A stretch of DNA of 64,000 bases. It comes from Haliclona indistincta. Taxonomy: Eukaryota > Porifera > Demospongiae > Haplosclerida > Chalinidae. The stretch spans positions 13,012,854-13,076,853 of the forward strand of contig OZ024789.1 in the NCBI GenBank assembly GCA_964017065.1, written 5' to 3'. How positions within the stretch are numbered: position 1 is the stretch's first letter; each line of letters starts with the position of its first letter. The translations under genes and the position numbers were made by a program. Below are positions 1-10,662 of this stretch, piece by piece. The notes under the pieces were generated by a model, which saw only the letters and a program-made list of their open reading frames with translations, searched no databases and was not told the origin of the DNA.

Positions 1-9
1 GTATTGCAG

Positions 10-3000
10 GTATGCTTATAGGGACAATCTAACAGATGTAGTCGTACAGAACCTGGTCACTAATGACAGAGGTAGGCTATCACCATTGTCACTCTCTCAC
101 TATCACCATTGTCACCCTCTCACTATCACCATTGTCACACTATCACCATTGTCACCCTCTCACTATCACCATTGTCACCATCTCACTGTCACCATTGTCA
201 CACTATCACCATTGTCACCCTCTCACTATCACCATTGTCACACTATCACCATTGTCACCCTCTCACTGTCACCATTGTCACCCTCTCACTATCACCATTG
301 TCACTTGTCTCATTAGCTCGTCTAAGATGCAATGACCTTGTCAAGAAGATCGCTATCTATAAGACCAAGCTAGCAGTCCAGCTGCCGGAGAGGATACTGG
401 TGTTTGAGGCGCAGCCTAATAATGACCTGTGTTATGTTGTCAAGGTAACGGGGGTGTGGCTCTGGTACTATATGTGTGTGTGTGTGATGTTGTTCAGGAG
501 AAGATCACTAAGAAGATAGAGTGCAGCCTAATGGTTGTCTGCAGTAACAACATCGTGCTCTGCATGGTAAGTCAGCATCATATATTACTGTATCTCACCT
601 GATCTGTGATAGGAGAGAAAGCTGCAGTGTATGGCTCTTAATGGAGACATTGAAAGGTTTGATACTAGTACCATACATAGCTCACTTGCCCCGCCCACTA
701 TAGGGAGTGGCCACTCCAATCTCAGATACGATATATCAAGGTAGTAGGAGGCCCTCCGGGGAGAGAGGCGCTGCTGGCTGGGCTCAGGAATGGACAGGTA
801 GAGTGCAGCAACAGCTATGATCAGTACTATACTGTGGCTGCAGATATTCAAACTGTTTGTTGACAATCCCTTTCCTGTGAACCTTATGAAGATCAGCACT
901 GTCATAAGATGCCTTGATCTTAGTGCCAGGTTAGCCAATCACCTATCATAATGTATCTCTCTATCTCCTTGTTAGTCGTAATAAAGTGGCTATAGTTGAC
1001 GAGTCCAGTGTTCTGATGGTATATGACCTCACTAATAATCAGTTACTGTATCAGGAGCCTAATGCTAATAGTGTGGCATGGAACACTCATCGTGAGGTAG
1101 GTCCTACACGCTGTACATATCATTAATGACGGCCATTACTAGGACATGCTGTGCTTCAGTGGTGAGGGAATGCTCTCCATCAAGGCTAGCAATTTCCCAG
1201 CTCACAAGCATCGGCAACTAGATGGACAGGTCTGTCCGTACATCTGTCTGTCTGTCTGTTTGTCTATCATTCCTTCTCTCTAGGGCTTTGTTGTTGGGTT
1301 CACTGGCTCCAAGATATTCAGTCTACACTGTTTCAACATGACGGCAAATGATGTCCCATTGGTATGTCTGTGGGTGTGGTCATATGTTGTTAACTCCACC
1401 CACTCCCTCTAGTCTGCTCCAATGATACAATATCTTGAGCGTAAACAGTATTGCGAGGCATATAACGTTGCATGCCTGGGAGTCACTAATACTGACTGGA
1501 ACACGCTAGCCATGGAGGCCCTAGAGGTATACTCACTCAATCAATCAATCAATCAATCAATCACATAGTCGCTCACTCTTCTCTATGTAGGGAATGGACT
1601 TCATCACAGCTACTAAGGTACAGTTACTACAGCTTGCTTGTATCGAGTGCAGTTACTACTGCTTGCTTGTATCTAGTGCAGTTACTACTGCTTGCTTGTA
1701 TCTAGTGCAGTTACTACTGCTTGCTTGTATCTAGTGCAGTTACTACTGCTTGCTTGTATCTAGTGCAGTTACTACTGCTTGCTTGTATCTAGTGCAGTTA
1801 CTACTGCTTGCTTGTATCTAGTGCAGTTACTACTGCTTGCTTGTATCTAGTGCAGTTACTACTGCTTGCTTGTATCTAGTGCAGTTACTACTGCTTGCTT
1901 GTATCTAGTGCAGTTACTACTGCTTGCTTGTATCTAGTGTAGTTACTACTGCTTGCTTGTATCTAGTGTAGTTACTACTGCTTGCTTGTATCTAGTGCAG
2001 TTACTACTGCTTGCTTGTATCAAGTGCTGCTTGCTTGAGTGTTCATTATGTTGTGTGTTGCAGGCATTCACTCGACTGAAGGATCTGAGATACCTTGAGC
2101 TGATCAGTAGGTTTGAGGTAAGAGAGAGAGAGAGGGAGTCATGTGGTGTGTTACCATGACTACAGGAGAGGAAGAGGTTAGGTGAGGACAGCACAGCACT
2201 GTTCCTGGCTGAGATATATGCCTACCAGGTGAGTCACACCATCACTACTATCACACCATCACTACTATCACATCATCACTACTATCACACCATCACTACT
2301 ATCACATCATCACATTTTCACAGGGTAAGTTCCAAGAAGCTGCTCGTCTATACAAGAGTGTTGGTCAGTCCCAGAAGGTACCCTCCCTCCCTCCCTAACC
2401 TGTCTATAGCTGGTATTATGATACTCTACAGGCGGTTGATATGTACACCCAGCTGAGGATGTTTGACCTCGCTCGTGAGTTCATGAGGTCACGAGACCAG
2501 GAGAACATGAAGGCGCTGATAGCACAGCAAGCTGACTGGGCCAAGACAACTAATGATTCAGAGGCAGCTTGGTATGTTACTATGGCTACTGGGCTGGCAT
2601 CCCTCACCCTCCCTCCCTCACCCTCCCTCCATTCCTCACCCTCCCTCCATCCCTCACCCTCCCTCCCTCCATCCCTCACCCTCCCTCCCTCCATCCCTCA
2701 CCTCCTCCCTCCATCCCTCACCTCCTCCCTCCATCCCTCACCTCCTCCCTCCATCCCTCACCTCCTCCCTCCATCCCTCACCTCCTCCCTCTCTCAGTGA
2801 GATGTATCTAGCGGCTGGTGACTACAGTAAGGCCATCACTATCATGGGAGAGAATGGGTGGATCCAGAGGTTCGTCGCTAATTCATTAATGTAGCGCCTG
2901 TATAGAGTCACAGCAACACTTGCTGCCTTACTATAGGGATTTCATTTAGTTTAGTATTAGTTTTGTTAGGCTAAGACATTAAATTAGTTTAGACTAAAAG

Positions 3001-4497
3001 TGTTTTAGTACTAGTGAAATGCAGGACATTTGTGGGGCGAGCCTGAGAGAGTAGTGTTGGTAGCCATAAGTAGGCATTTAGCCGAGGAGGTGAATTTGGG
3101 AAGGCGTGATGCACTGATTGTGCCGCAGTCGAGTGAAGGCTCATTTGCTGCAGCCTGTCCTCTCTCTGTTCTTTGGTCTCTTCACCACGTCGCTCATGCT
3201 CCTTCTCTCTCATTCAGTGCTGTATCCTAGCCTCTCTCTGTTCTTCGGTCTCTCCACCACGTCGCTCAGCTCCTTCTCTCTCATCAGTCGCTCAGCTCCT
3301 TCAGTTTCTGCATCACCTCTTTGCGCTTGCTCAGTCTCAGTTGAGCAAAATTGAAACCATCCGGTGAATTACAACACGGGGGCATTTACGGAATGACGTA
3401 TGCATACATAGATAGATAGATAGCTCGCGGGGGAGCGCTTTCGAGCAGTATGGGGCTCGCTCAGGCTCGCCCCAATTAGTAAACTAAACTTCTCCCTCTC
3501 TCTCTCTTCCTCTCTCTCTCCCTCTCCCTCTCCCTCTCCCAGATTAGTTGATATTAGCAATGAGCTCAATAAACCTGATCGTGAGTCATTGCGACAGTGT
3601 GCTCAGCATCTGAAGAGACTAGGAGAGGTAATGCTGTATCACATAGTGTAATGGCTGCTAGTAGCTAGACTCTCTGTAGTTCACACATGCTGAAGAGGTG
3701 TATCGTAGGATGGGAGACTATACTGCACTAGCATCACTATATGTTGAGAGACAGCTGTGGGAACAGGTCAGTATTAGTCAGTGGGTGTGGTCATGGTATG
3801 ATGTGATGTAGGCATTTGAACTAGTGGAGACTACCCCAGATCTGAAGGTGAGGGAGATGGTGTGTTGGTGTGAGTGTGTTAGGGTGTGAGTGTGTGATGG
3901 TGTGAGTGTGTGATGGTGTGAGTGTGTGATGGTGTGAGTATGATGGTGTGAGTGTGTGATGGTGTGATTGTGTGATGGTGTGATTGTGTATAGGATGTGG
4001 TGTATATACCATATGCTACATGGTTGATTGATAATGATCGATTTGATGAAGCCCAAGAAGGTTAGCTCACTATAATAGCGTCACTACTCCTGCTGGTTGA
4101 TATGCTGATGTGTAGCTTTGTCTAAAGCTGGTAAGAGGTCAGAGGCCGTCAACTTCTTACAGCAACTAGCAGATAACGCTATCAATGAAAAGAGGTGGGT
4201 GTGGTTATTGTGACAGTAGGCGTGGCTATAGTGTGTGCGTAGGTATGAGGATGCTGGCTACTATCACTGGCTACTAGCCAGGACTCATCTGAGTGAGGCA
4301 CAGAGACAGCGAGAGGAGGAACAACAAGGAGAGGAGGAGGGTGATCTGGTGTCACGATTCCACTGGCACATTGAGCAGGCTGAGCTGTATCACGTGTATC
4401 ATTCAATACACCGATACCTGGTGAGGGAGAGTAAAGGATGGGTGGATGGGCGAGGAAGGGAGGGAGGGAAGGGGTAAGCTAGTGAGGATGGGAGCTA

Positions 4498-4583
<86 letters not shown>

Positions 4584-4766
4584 AGAATCAACCCTTCACA
4601 TCTCAACTAGCTGAAGCATTGTTCAACATGTCACGATATCTGGTTCACAAACTAATGCAAGGATCACCACCAGGGATCAGTAGAGTGTATCCTACCACAC
4701 ACACACACACACACACATACACACATACACACACGCACACACATACACGCACACACACACACACAC

Positions 4767-4833
<67 letters not shown>

Positions 4834-5947
4834 CACACACGCACAAGTTCATGTTATATCTTAACCCATTATCCACCAGTGCTGCATTGTTCACGCTAGC
4901 TAAGCAGAGCCGTAGTATCGGAGCATACAAACTAGCACGCTATGCATACGATAAGCTACAGGTATAGTGTTGCTATAGCGATGATACTGACCACACCCCC
5001 TCTCAGTCCCTCAAGGTGCCGGCTCAGTTCCAGGACTCAATTGATCTCGGCTCACTAACGATACGCTCCAAACCATTCCAGGATAAGGAGGTGTGGTCTC
5101 ATACCACTCGATCACTGTGTTATTGTAGTGCTATAGGACCTGCTGCCATTATGCTATCGATGCTCTACCACTAATCCTCTCCTCAATACTAGCGGAGGGA
5201 ACACGTGTGTGACCTGTAGACAGCCCTTCGTGTTCTCCTTTGTATCATTTGGTGAGTGTATCAGTGAGCACTGTGTGACCACATCATCATCATCATGTAG
5301 AGGTGCTGCCATTAGTGGAGTTCATACTGGAGGATGGTATAAGGTGAGATGCCAGCAACACAATGGCACTGGTTAGTGTGTGTGTGTAGTGATGAAGAAG
5401 CTATGAAGCTCATTAAGATGGAGCCACCTAGAGCTAGTGGCATGAAGGAGACACCAGGTTAGTGTGTCACCATCAGCATGCACTATACTGATCACTCTTA
5501 TTAGTGGCTGGAGTTGATGTACTGCAGTTCAATGATGACACTAGCACAGAGGAGGATCCATTTAATGAGAGACTGACAGCACTGCAGGTCAGTTGCTCCC
5601 TAGAGACACACCTCCTCTCACTTTCTCTCTCATGCAGGATGGTGGCGAGTATTGTCCGGTAATGGTGGACAAACGTATACTGCAGATGATGCACAGGAGA
5701 GAGGTGCTGGTCAAGCAATGGTGTCCTCCATTACGCCATCAGTACTATCGTTCATTACTACCTGACGTGATCATTAGACTGTGTGATACCTGTAACCAGG
5801 TAACCACCACATGGCTCGTGTGATGACGCCCACTCTATCTCTCTCTCTCTGCAGATGTTCCATGCTGATGACTATGAGCTCCAGGTGTTGTGCAAGGGTC
5901 ACTGTCCGTTCTGTAGAGAGCCGGCTGCAGCTGCTAACACACAATAA
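10..5947 (+). CDS. IFT122: Intraflagellar transport protein 122 (IFT-A subunit), 5'-truncated
   Basis: IFT122 is a core subunit of the IFT-A complex, which drives retrograde transport in cilia and delivers membrane receptors to them. Spliced exons give a collinear match to the family: first visible exon at 10-71 ([15 protein letters not shown]), then 317-444 ([17 protein letters not shown]), 498-566, and blocks reading [26 protein letters not shown] and [18 protein letters not shown], then the helical TPR-like part ([38 protein letters not shown]). The last exon ends in a cysteine-rich segment (CDTCNQ ... [11 protein letters not shown]) and TAA at 5945-5947. The window opens at a 3' splice acceptor (TTGCAG at 4-9), so the first WD40 propeller lies to the left. 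At least 20 small exons are separated by GT-AG introns, several swollen by simple repeats. MANBAL follows 116 bp downstream on the same strand. The family call is firm; individual exon edges are approximate. Confidence 0.93.
84..311 (+). repeat. Minisatellite filling an IFT122 intron
   Basis: Tandem units built on CACTATCACCATTGTCAC, with CCCTCT spacers, occupy nearly the whole intron between the exons ending at 71 and starting at 317. All three forward frames stay open through the unit, which gives spurious His/Thr/Ser-rich ORFs. Confidence 0.9.
1621..2036 (+). repeat. 29-bp minisatellite in an IFT122 intron
   Basis: About 14 copies of a 29-bp unit (GTTACTACTGCTTGCTTG plus TATCTAGTGCA) start 13 bp after the donor following exon ...ACTAAG and run to near the acceptor TTGCAG at about 2057-2062. 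Each unit contains TAGTGCAG, which resembles a 3' splice acceptor. An AATC tetranucleotide run sits in the intron just upstream, at about 1534-1562. Confidence 0.92.
2237..2312 (+). repeat. 17-bp minisatellite, same unit as in an EEA1 intron
   Basis: Four to five copies of CATCACTACTATCACAC, or one-base variants, start within 10 bp of the IFT122 donor CAG|GTGAGT. The same unit forms a much larger array at 16,941-17,263 inside EEA1. Confidence 0.9.
2596..2795 (+). repeat. Pyrimidine-rich minisatellite in an IFT122 intron
   Basis: CCTCCCTCCATCCCTCA-type units fill an intron of about 230 bp. The last units act as a long polypyrimidine tract directly before the acceptor CTCTCAG and exon GAGATGTATCTAGCGG ([12 protein letters not shown]). 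Confidence 0.88.
2899..3541 (+). other. Long IFT122 intron with an inverted-repeat segment
   Basis: This intron of more than 600 bp is large for the gene. It lies between the exon ending ENGWIQR and the exon starting [10 protein letters not shown] 15-bp sequence, GGGGCGAGCCTGAG and flank at 3034-3048, recurs inverted at about 3455-3470 (CTCAGGCTCGCCCC), with AT-rich TTTAGTTTA-like sequence outside both. It could be an old MITE of about 440 bp. No target duplication is clear. A CT-rich tract precedes the acceptor. Confidence 0.45.
3858..3990 (+). repeat. GTGTGAGTGTGTGATG minisatellite in an IFT122 intron
   Basis: About eight imperfect 16-bp units begin right after the donor (CTGAAG|GTGAGGGAG) and run almost to the next exon ([20 protein letters not shown]). 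Confidence 0.85.
4499..4580 (+). repeat. (CT)n microsatellite
   Basis: About 41 uninterrupted CT dinucleotides lie in an IFT122 intron and serve as the polypyrimidine tract just before its acceptor (TCTCTGTTAG). Confidence 0.95.
4696..4846 (+). repeat. (CA)n microsatellite
   Basis: About 70 CA dinucleotides with scattered TA and GC interruptions lie in an IFT122 intron. Confidence 0.95.
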
Positions 5948-6063
5948 CACTATCATAATTACATTAGATGATTATTGAGATTGATGCTATTCATTTTATT
6001 TTTATCCCAAACAACAAGATATCAAATTCTTCACATTCTTGAGCTAACACACTCTCTGCCAAG

Positions 6064-6282
6064 ATGCTGGATAGCCCGTGGGAAGAACTGCTACACTACG
6101 GATTGTTAGTGGGCGCTGTTATACAGCTAGTAGCCATCGCGGCGATATTTGTTCTACCCAGCTCACCAGACGACGAACAAGACGAGCCGAGAGATGAAGG
6201 GGCGGAACCCGTAGAGACCAAGCCAGTGAGCAGTAGCAAGAAGGGCAGGAAGGATAAGACAGCGGCGAGAAGAAGACGATAG
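6064..6282 (+). CDS. MANBAL: MANBAL-like small single-pass membrane protein (UPF0239 family)
   Basis: This is a 72-residue intronless ORF. Residues about 7-31 (EELLHYGLLVGAVIQLVAI then AAIFVL) form one hydrophobic helix, followed by an acidic stretch (DDEQDEPRDEG) and a very basic tail ending RRRR. The core LLHYGLLVGAVIQL lines up with human MANBAL (LLRYGLFLGAIFQL), which is 85 residues and has the same order of helix, charged linker and Lys/Arg tail. The biochemical role of the family is unknown. It starts 116 bp after IFT122 and converges on MBD4. The two 3' ends overlap in their poly(A) signals. Confidence 0.82.
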   Translation: MLDSPWEELLHYGLLVGAVIQLVAIAAIFVLPSSPDDEQDEPRDEGAEPVETKPVSSSKKGRKDKTAARRRR

Positions 6283-6309
6283 CACAGCAACTACAATGTA
6301 TTGATGATT

Positions 6310-6348
6310 TTTATTGGCAGAATAATTCCTGTTTGACATAATAATAAA
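6310..6348. terminator. Overlapping convergent poly(A) signals of MANBAL and MBD4
   Basis: AATAAA for the plus strand sits at 6343-6348. TTTATT, which is AATAAA on the minus strand, sits at 6310-6315. The signals of the two converging genes interleave, so the mRNAs probably overlap at their 3' ends. Confidence 0.6.
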
Positions 6349-6364
6349 ACAGCTGATGTGTTGT

Positions 6365-7171
6365 TCAGTGGCACTGCTCTGTGTGTAGCCGCCATGTGTG
6401 GTACTTGTTGAGCATATGGTCGTTGGGTCGTACCTGCAATAATAGACCAGCTAGCTCTATCATAATGTGATGGATATATATACCTGTCTCCACTCATCAG
6501 TGCAGAAGATACGATACGAGTCATTACCATACTTACCAATACCATGTAGTTCAATAGGATACTCCCAGTCACCATCAAGGTACTCCTCTATATAACACAG
6601 TGACTAGCCAGGTACAGCTGCTGCTAGGAGATCACTCACTCACTGGAGAACCTGATGATGGTATGAGCCCTCTTCTTGTGTAGTCCTAGTGGCGTCAACA
6701 TGGCTGCTATATTGCCCCAGTCAGCACTAGCAGCTGCTCCTGGGCTAGGATACTGTGACAGGAAGGCCCATAGCACGGGTAGAGCCGCCTTGCCTGCAGC
6801 ACAGCTAGTCATAGCGCCATATTGTCTACAGCATGCTTACCAGTAGTCTTATTGAGCAATATAGTAGCCACTAGTAGCCGCCATGGCTCCCTCCATAGCC
6901 GCTCCTGCACCAGGCCATGAGGCGATGATGGTGGGCTATAATCAGGATACAGCAAGTGCCGAGGACTCTTCTTCTTGCGGCCCAGTACTAATGGCTGGAG
7001 TGATCTAGCTTGACTTGACGTGAAATACGGGCTAGACCTTGCTCTTTTGAAATATGGACTCTTTCTCCTGGTCTTACGGCGTGTTCCAGCTGCCCTGTGT
7101 TGCACAGTGCTACTCCCCGAACCATCTTGTATTGACACACGAGTAGCCAGCCTCACTGATCGTCTCAACTC
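6365..7171 (-). CDS. MBD4: MBD4-type thymine/uracil-DNA glycosylase without an MBD domain
   Basis: MBD4 removes T or U from G:T and G:U mismatches made by deamination of (methyl)cytosine. The exons splice to the HhH-GPD glycosylase domain: [20 protein letters not shown], then [51 protein letters not shown] and the last exon [14 protein letters not shown]. The catalytic Asp is the D of RPNDH. The N-terminal part is about 90 residues, basic and Ser/Pro-rich, with two SPYF motifs and no recognisable methyl-CpG-binding domain. The start MELRRSVRL at 7171 is preferred; an in-frame ATG lies at 7234. The first donor is at 6840 (ACTACTG|GTAAGC). It is head-to-head with ISY1. Confidence 0.93.
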
Positions 7172-7304
7172 CATGGCCACGCTGACCTGGTGGGTGTGGC
7201 CATAAGAGGCGGGGCTTGTATAAACCTCGCCCATTCACGTTGCATGACGAGCTAGGCACAGGCCTAGACCACAGGCCCACAGCATTATTATCTGAGCGGT
7301 CAAC
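7172..7304. promoter_or_regulatory. Short bidirectional promoter, MBD4 / ISY1
   Basis: Only about 130 bp separate the two divergent start codons, so both promoters must lie here. It holds a GGGCGGGG-type GC box (CCTCTTATGG side, about 7207-7216) but no clear TATA box. The function is inferred from geometry. Confidence 0.5.
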
Positions 7305-7965
7305 ATGGTGAGCCTATTACTAGCGCCATAACTAATGTTATAATATTATATTGCAGGCTCGTAATCAAGAGAAGGCAATGTAAGCATCGTGCTAACATGT
7401 TGATCACGTGACCTAGCTGCATGCTGTCTGTAGGTTGTTGCTGAATAGATACTGGGCTGCTAAGAAAAATGAGGGCAGGTCCACGGTACTGTATGACCAC
7501 ACCCACTTAGCTAGCTTACTGTTTGTGACCAATCATTGCTAGGAGAAGCGTCCATTTCTCACTACGGAGTGTACCAGTCTCAGGAAGGCTGAGAAATGGC
7601 GACGCGAAGTTATTAGAGAGGTGTCGAAGAAGGTTACTCAAATACAGAACCGTGAGTGCATGGTGTGTTGGTGTATGTTACCATGGCAACCATTGTGTGT
7701 TGCTGTGTGTTACCATGGCAACCATTGATTAGCTGGTCTGGGTGAGTTCCGGATCAGGGACCTCAATGATGAGATTAACAAGTTACTGAGAGAGAAGAGG
7801 CACTGGGAGGAGAGGATTATAGAGCTGGGAGGACCCAACTATGATGTGAGATAGAGAGAGAGGGAGGGAGGGAGAGAGAGGGAGGGAGAGAGGGAGAGAG
7901 AGAGAGAGAAAGAGGGAGGGGGAGGGAGAGAGAAGGAGATAGAGAGACAGAGGGAGAGAGAGAGG

Positions 7966-7999
<34 letters not shown>

Positions 8000-10570
8000 G
8001 AGAGAGAGAGAGATAGGAGGACCCAACTATGATGTGAGTAAGAACCATTGCTACAATGAATTCATCTGCTTCTCCTATTGTAGAAATTTGGTCCCAAGAT
8101 GCTAGATCATGAGGGCAAGGAGGTGCCTGGCAATAGAGGGTATCGGTACTTTGGAGCCGCGCGGGATCTACCGGGAGTGAGAGAGCTGTTTGAGAAACAT
8201 CGTGAGTGGGTGGGGTCATAGTGAGTGTGTGATGGTGTGTGTTTCGTGCTTTAGCTGCTAAACCACCAAAGAAAACACGCGGTGAGCTAGCCAGGAATGC
8301 TGATGCTGACTACTATGGATACTGTGATGAAGACGATGGAGTTATAGTACCATTGGAGCAGGATCAAGAGAAGATAGGTTAGTGAGGGAGAAGATGGGTT
8401 AGTGAGGGAGAAGATGGGTTAGTGAGGGAGAAGATGGGTTAGTGAGGGAGAAGATGGGTTAGTGAGGGAGAAGATGGGTTAGTGAGGGAGAAGATGGGTT
8501 AGTGAGGGAGAAGATGGGTTAGCGAGGGAGAAGATGGGTTAGCGAGGGAGAAGATGGGTTAGTGAGAGAGAAGATGGGTTAGTGAGGGAGAAGATGGGTT
8601 AGTGAGGGAGAAGATGGGTTAGTGAGGGAGAAGATGGGTTAGTGAGGGAGAAGATGGGTTAGCGAGGGAGAAGATGGGTTAGTGAGGGAGAAGATGGGTT
8701 AGTGAGGGAGAAGATGGGTTAGTGAGAGAGAAGATGGGTTAGTGAGGGAGAAGATGGGTTAGCGAGGGAGAAGATGGGTTAGCGAGGGAGAGGATGGGTT
8801 AGTGAGGGAGAAGATGGGTTAGTGAGAGAGAAGATGGGTTAGTGAGGGAGAAGATAGGTTAGTGAGGGAGAAGATGGGTTAGTGAGGGAGAAGATAGGTT
8901 AGTGAGGGAGAAGATGGGTTAGTGAGGGAGAAGATAGGTTAGTGAGAGAGAAGATGGGTTAGTGAGGGAGAAGATGGGTTAGTGAGAGAGAAGATGGGTT
9001 AGTGAGGGAGAAGATAGGTTAGTGAGGGCTTTAATATTCAAGTTTGTGAAGTCCAATATTACTGTGTGGCTGGTAAGATTGTGGGAATTTAAATTGTATG
9101 ATTTTCAGAAGAACGTGTGTGCAGAATTAGGTACACACCCATCTCAATAATATTATAATGATGGCGGGTTAACTGCACAACAAGCCCTGCAAATAATTAT
9201 TAGCAGCAAATGATGTGTGTTGTAGCTATTGCAGAGGCTGTGAAGCACTGGGAGGAACTGAAGGACCAGGGCAAGATAGTGCAGCCACCAGAAGAGGAGG
9301 ATATCTATGCCAGCGCTAGGATAGGCCAGGTGAGCTAGCTGCCATGAGCCAGCACTCACTGATGGTGCTAGCTGCCATTACCCAGCACTCACTGATGGTG
9401 CTAGCTGCCATTACCCAGCACTCACTGATGGTGCTAGCTGCCATGAGCCAGCACTCACTGATGGTGCTAGCTGCCATGAGCCAGCACTCACTGATGGTGC
9501 TAGCTGCCATTACCCAGCACTCACTGATGGTGCTAGCTGCCATGAGCCAGCACTCACTGATGGTGCTAGCTGCCATGAGCCAGCACTCACTGATGGTGCT
9601 AGCTGCCATGAGCCAGTACTCACTGATGGTGCTAGCTGCCATGAGCCAGTACTCACTGATGGTGCTAGCTGCCATGAGCCAGTACTCACTGATGGTGCTA
9701 GCTGCCATTACCCAGCACTCACTGATGGTGCTAGCTGCCATGAGCCAGCACTCACTGATGGTGCTAGCTGCCATTACCCAGCACTCACTGATGGTGCTAG
9801 CTGCCATGAGCCAGTACTCACTGATGGTGCTAGCTGCCATGAGCCAGTACTCACTGATGGTGCTAGCTGCCATGAGCCAGTACTCACTGATGGTGCTAGC
9901 TGCCATTACCCAGCACTCACTGATGGTGCTAGCTGCCATGAGCCAGTACTCACTGATGGTGCTAGCTGCCATGAGCCAGCACTCACTGATGGTGCTAGCT
10001 GCCATTACCCAGCACTCACTGATGGTGCTAGCTGCCATGAGCCAGCACTCACTGATGGTGCTAGCTGCCATGAGCCAGCACTCACTGATGGTGCTAGCTG
10101 CCATGAGCCAGCACTCACTGATGGTGCTAGCTGCCATGAGCCAGCACTCACTGATGGTGCTAGCTGCCATGAGCCAGCACTCACTGATGGTGCTAGCTGC
10201 CATGAGCCAGCACTCACTGATGGTGCTAGCTGCCATGAGCCAGCACTCACTGATGGTGCTAGCTGCCATGAGCCAGCACTCTATGATGGTGTTTCTTAGC
10301 CTGACTCAGACTCTGACGATGATGACCAGCCAGTGAGGATGGAGGTGGCTGAGGATGAGGAGGGAGATGAGAAGGGGCGTGTCCCTCAGGTATCGGTACC
10401 ATCACAGAGAGAGGTAGAGGAGATGCTGATCCGCAGGAAGAAGAAGGTGGGTGATGCAGCTATGATGGTGTGTTATGGTGGCTCTACTACAGGAGCTACT
10501 GGAGCGATACACCAGTGATACACTGCAGGAAGAAGTCGAGGAAGCTAAGAAACTCATCGGATACTCATAA
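7305..10570 (+). CDS. ISY1: Pre-mRNA splicing factor ISY1
   Basis: ISY1 is an NTC-associated spliceosome component active around the first catalytic step. Exons read [135 protein letters not shown] and the C-terminal helix [17 protein letters not shown] ... AKKLIGYS. This is a full-length match to the family, including the acidic linker ([10 protein letters not shown]). The first exon is only ATG, with the donor directly after it. Stop TAA is at 10568-10570. Three introns are inflated by minisatellites, two of them with copies of their own donor. The next gene starts 92 bp downstream. Confidence 0.95.
7826..8040 (+). repeat. Exon-end duplication around a GA-rich tract (ISY1 intron)
   Basis: The last exon bases plus donor, GGAGGACCCAACTATGAT|GTGAG, occur at 7828-7850 and again at about 8016-8038, with a (GA)n/(GGGA)n tract between. 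The first donor (GTGAGATAG) must be used to stay in frame, because TAG follows immediately. The second, better donor (GTGAGTAAG) lies inside the intron. Confidence 0.88.
8368..9026 (+). repeat. 20-bp minisatellite repeating the ISY1 5' splice site
   Basis: About 33 copies of GTTAGTGAGGGAGAAGATGG lie in the intron 8378-9225. The exon ends GAGAAGATAG and the donor is GTTAGTGAGG, so every unit restates the last 10 exon bases and the donor. Several units (GATAG|GTTAGT, for example near 8850-8950) match the true junction exactly. Confidence 0.93.
9344..10290 (+). repeat. 33-bp minisatellite (ISY1 intron)
   Basis: About 28 copies of a 33-bp unit (ATGAGCCAGCACTCACTGAT plus GGTGCTAGCTGCC) have two variant sites (ATGAGC/ATTACC and CAC/TAC). 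They fill the intron 9330-10299. The unit length is divisible by three and free of stops in frames on both strands, which produces ORFs of more than 300 codons each way. They are intronic artefacts. Confidence 0.95.
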
Positions 10571-10662
10571 CACTTGCATTTAAATTAATTTTACTCCATC
10601 AATGACAAAACCATAATTTTATGACCAAACGTAACGTGACGTATCACACGATAGGTGCAATA

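Noticed and set aside
8368..9026. CRISPR-like direct repeats
   Set aside because: Units are contiguous with no spacers, eukaryotic intron context and no cas genes. The same applies to the 39-, 42-, 33- and 27-bp arrays.
9316..10336. Overlapping ORFs of more than 300 codons on both strands with 11-residue repeats
   Set aside because: Product of the 33-bp intronic repeat. ISY1 exons on both sides join in phase and match the family without it.
10621..10662. Upstream ATG of the delta-14 sterol reductase
   Set aside because: It adds 14 residues unlike the family, overlaps the probable 5' UTR, and has a poorer start context than the ATG at 10,663.
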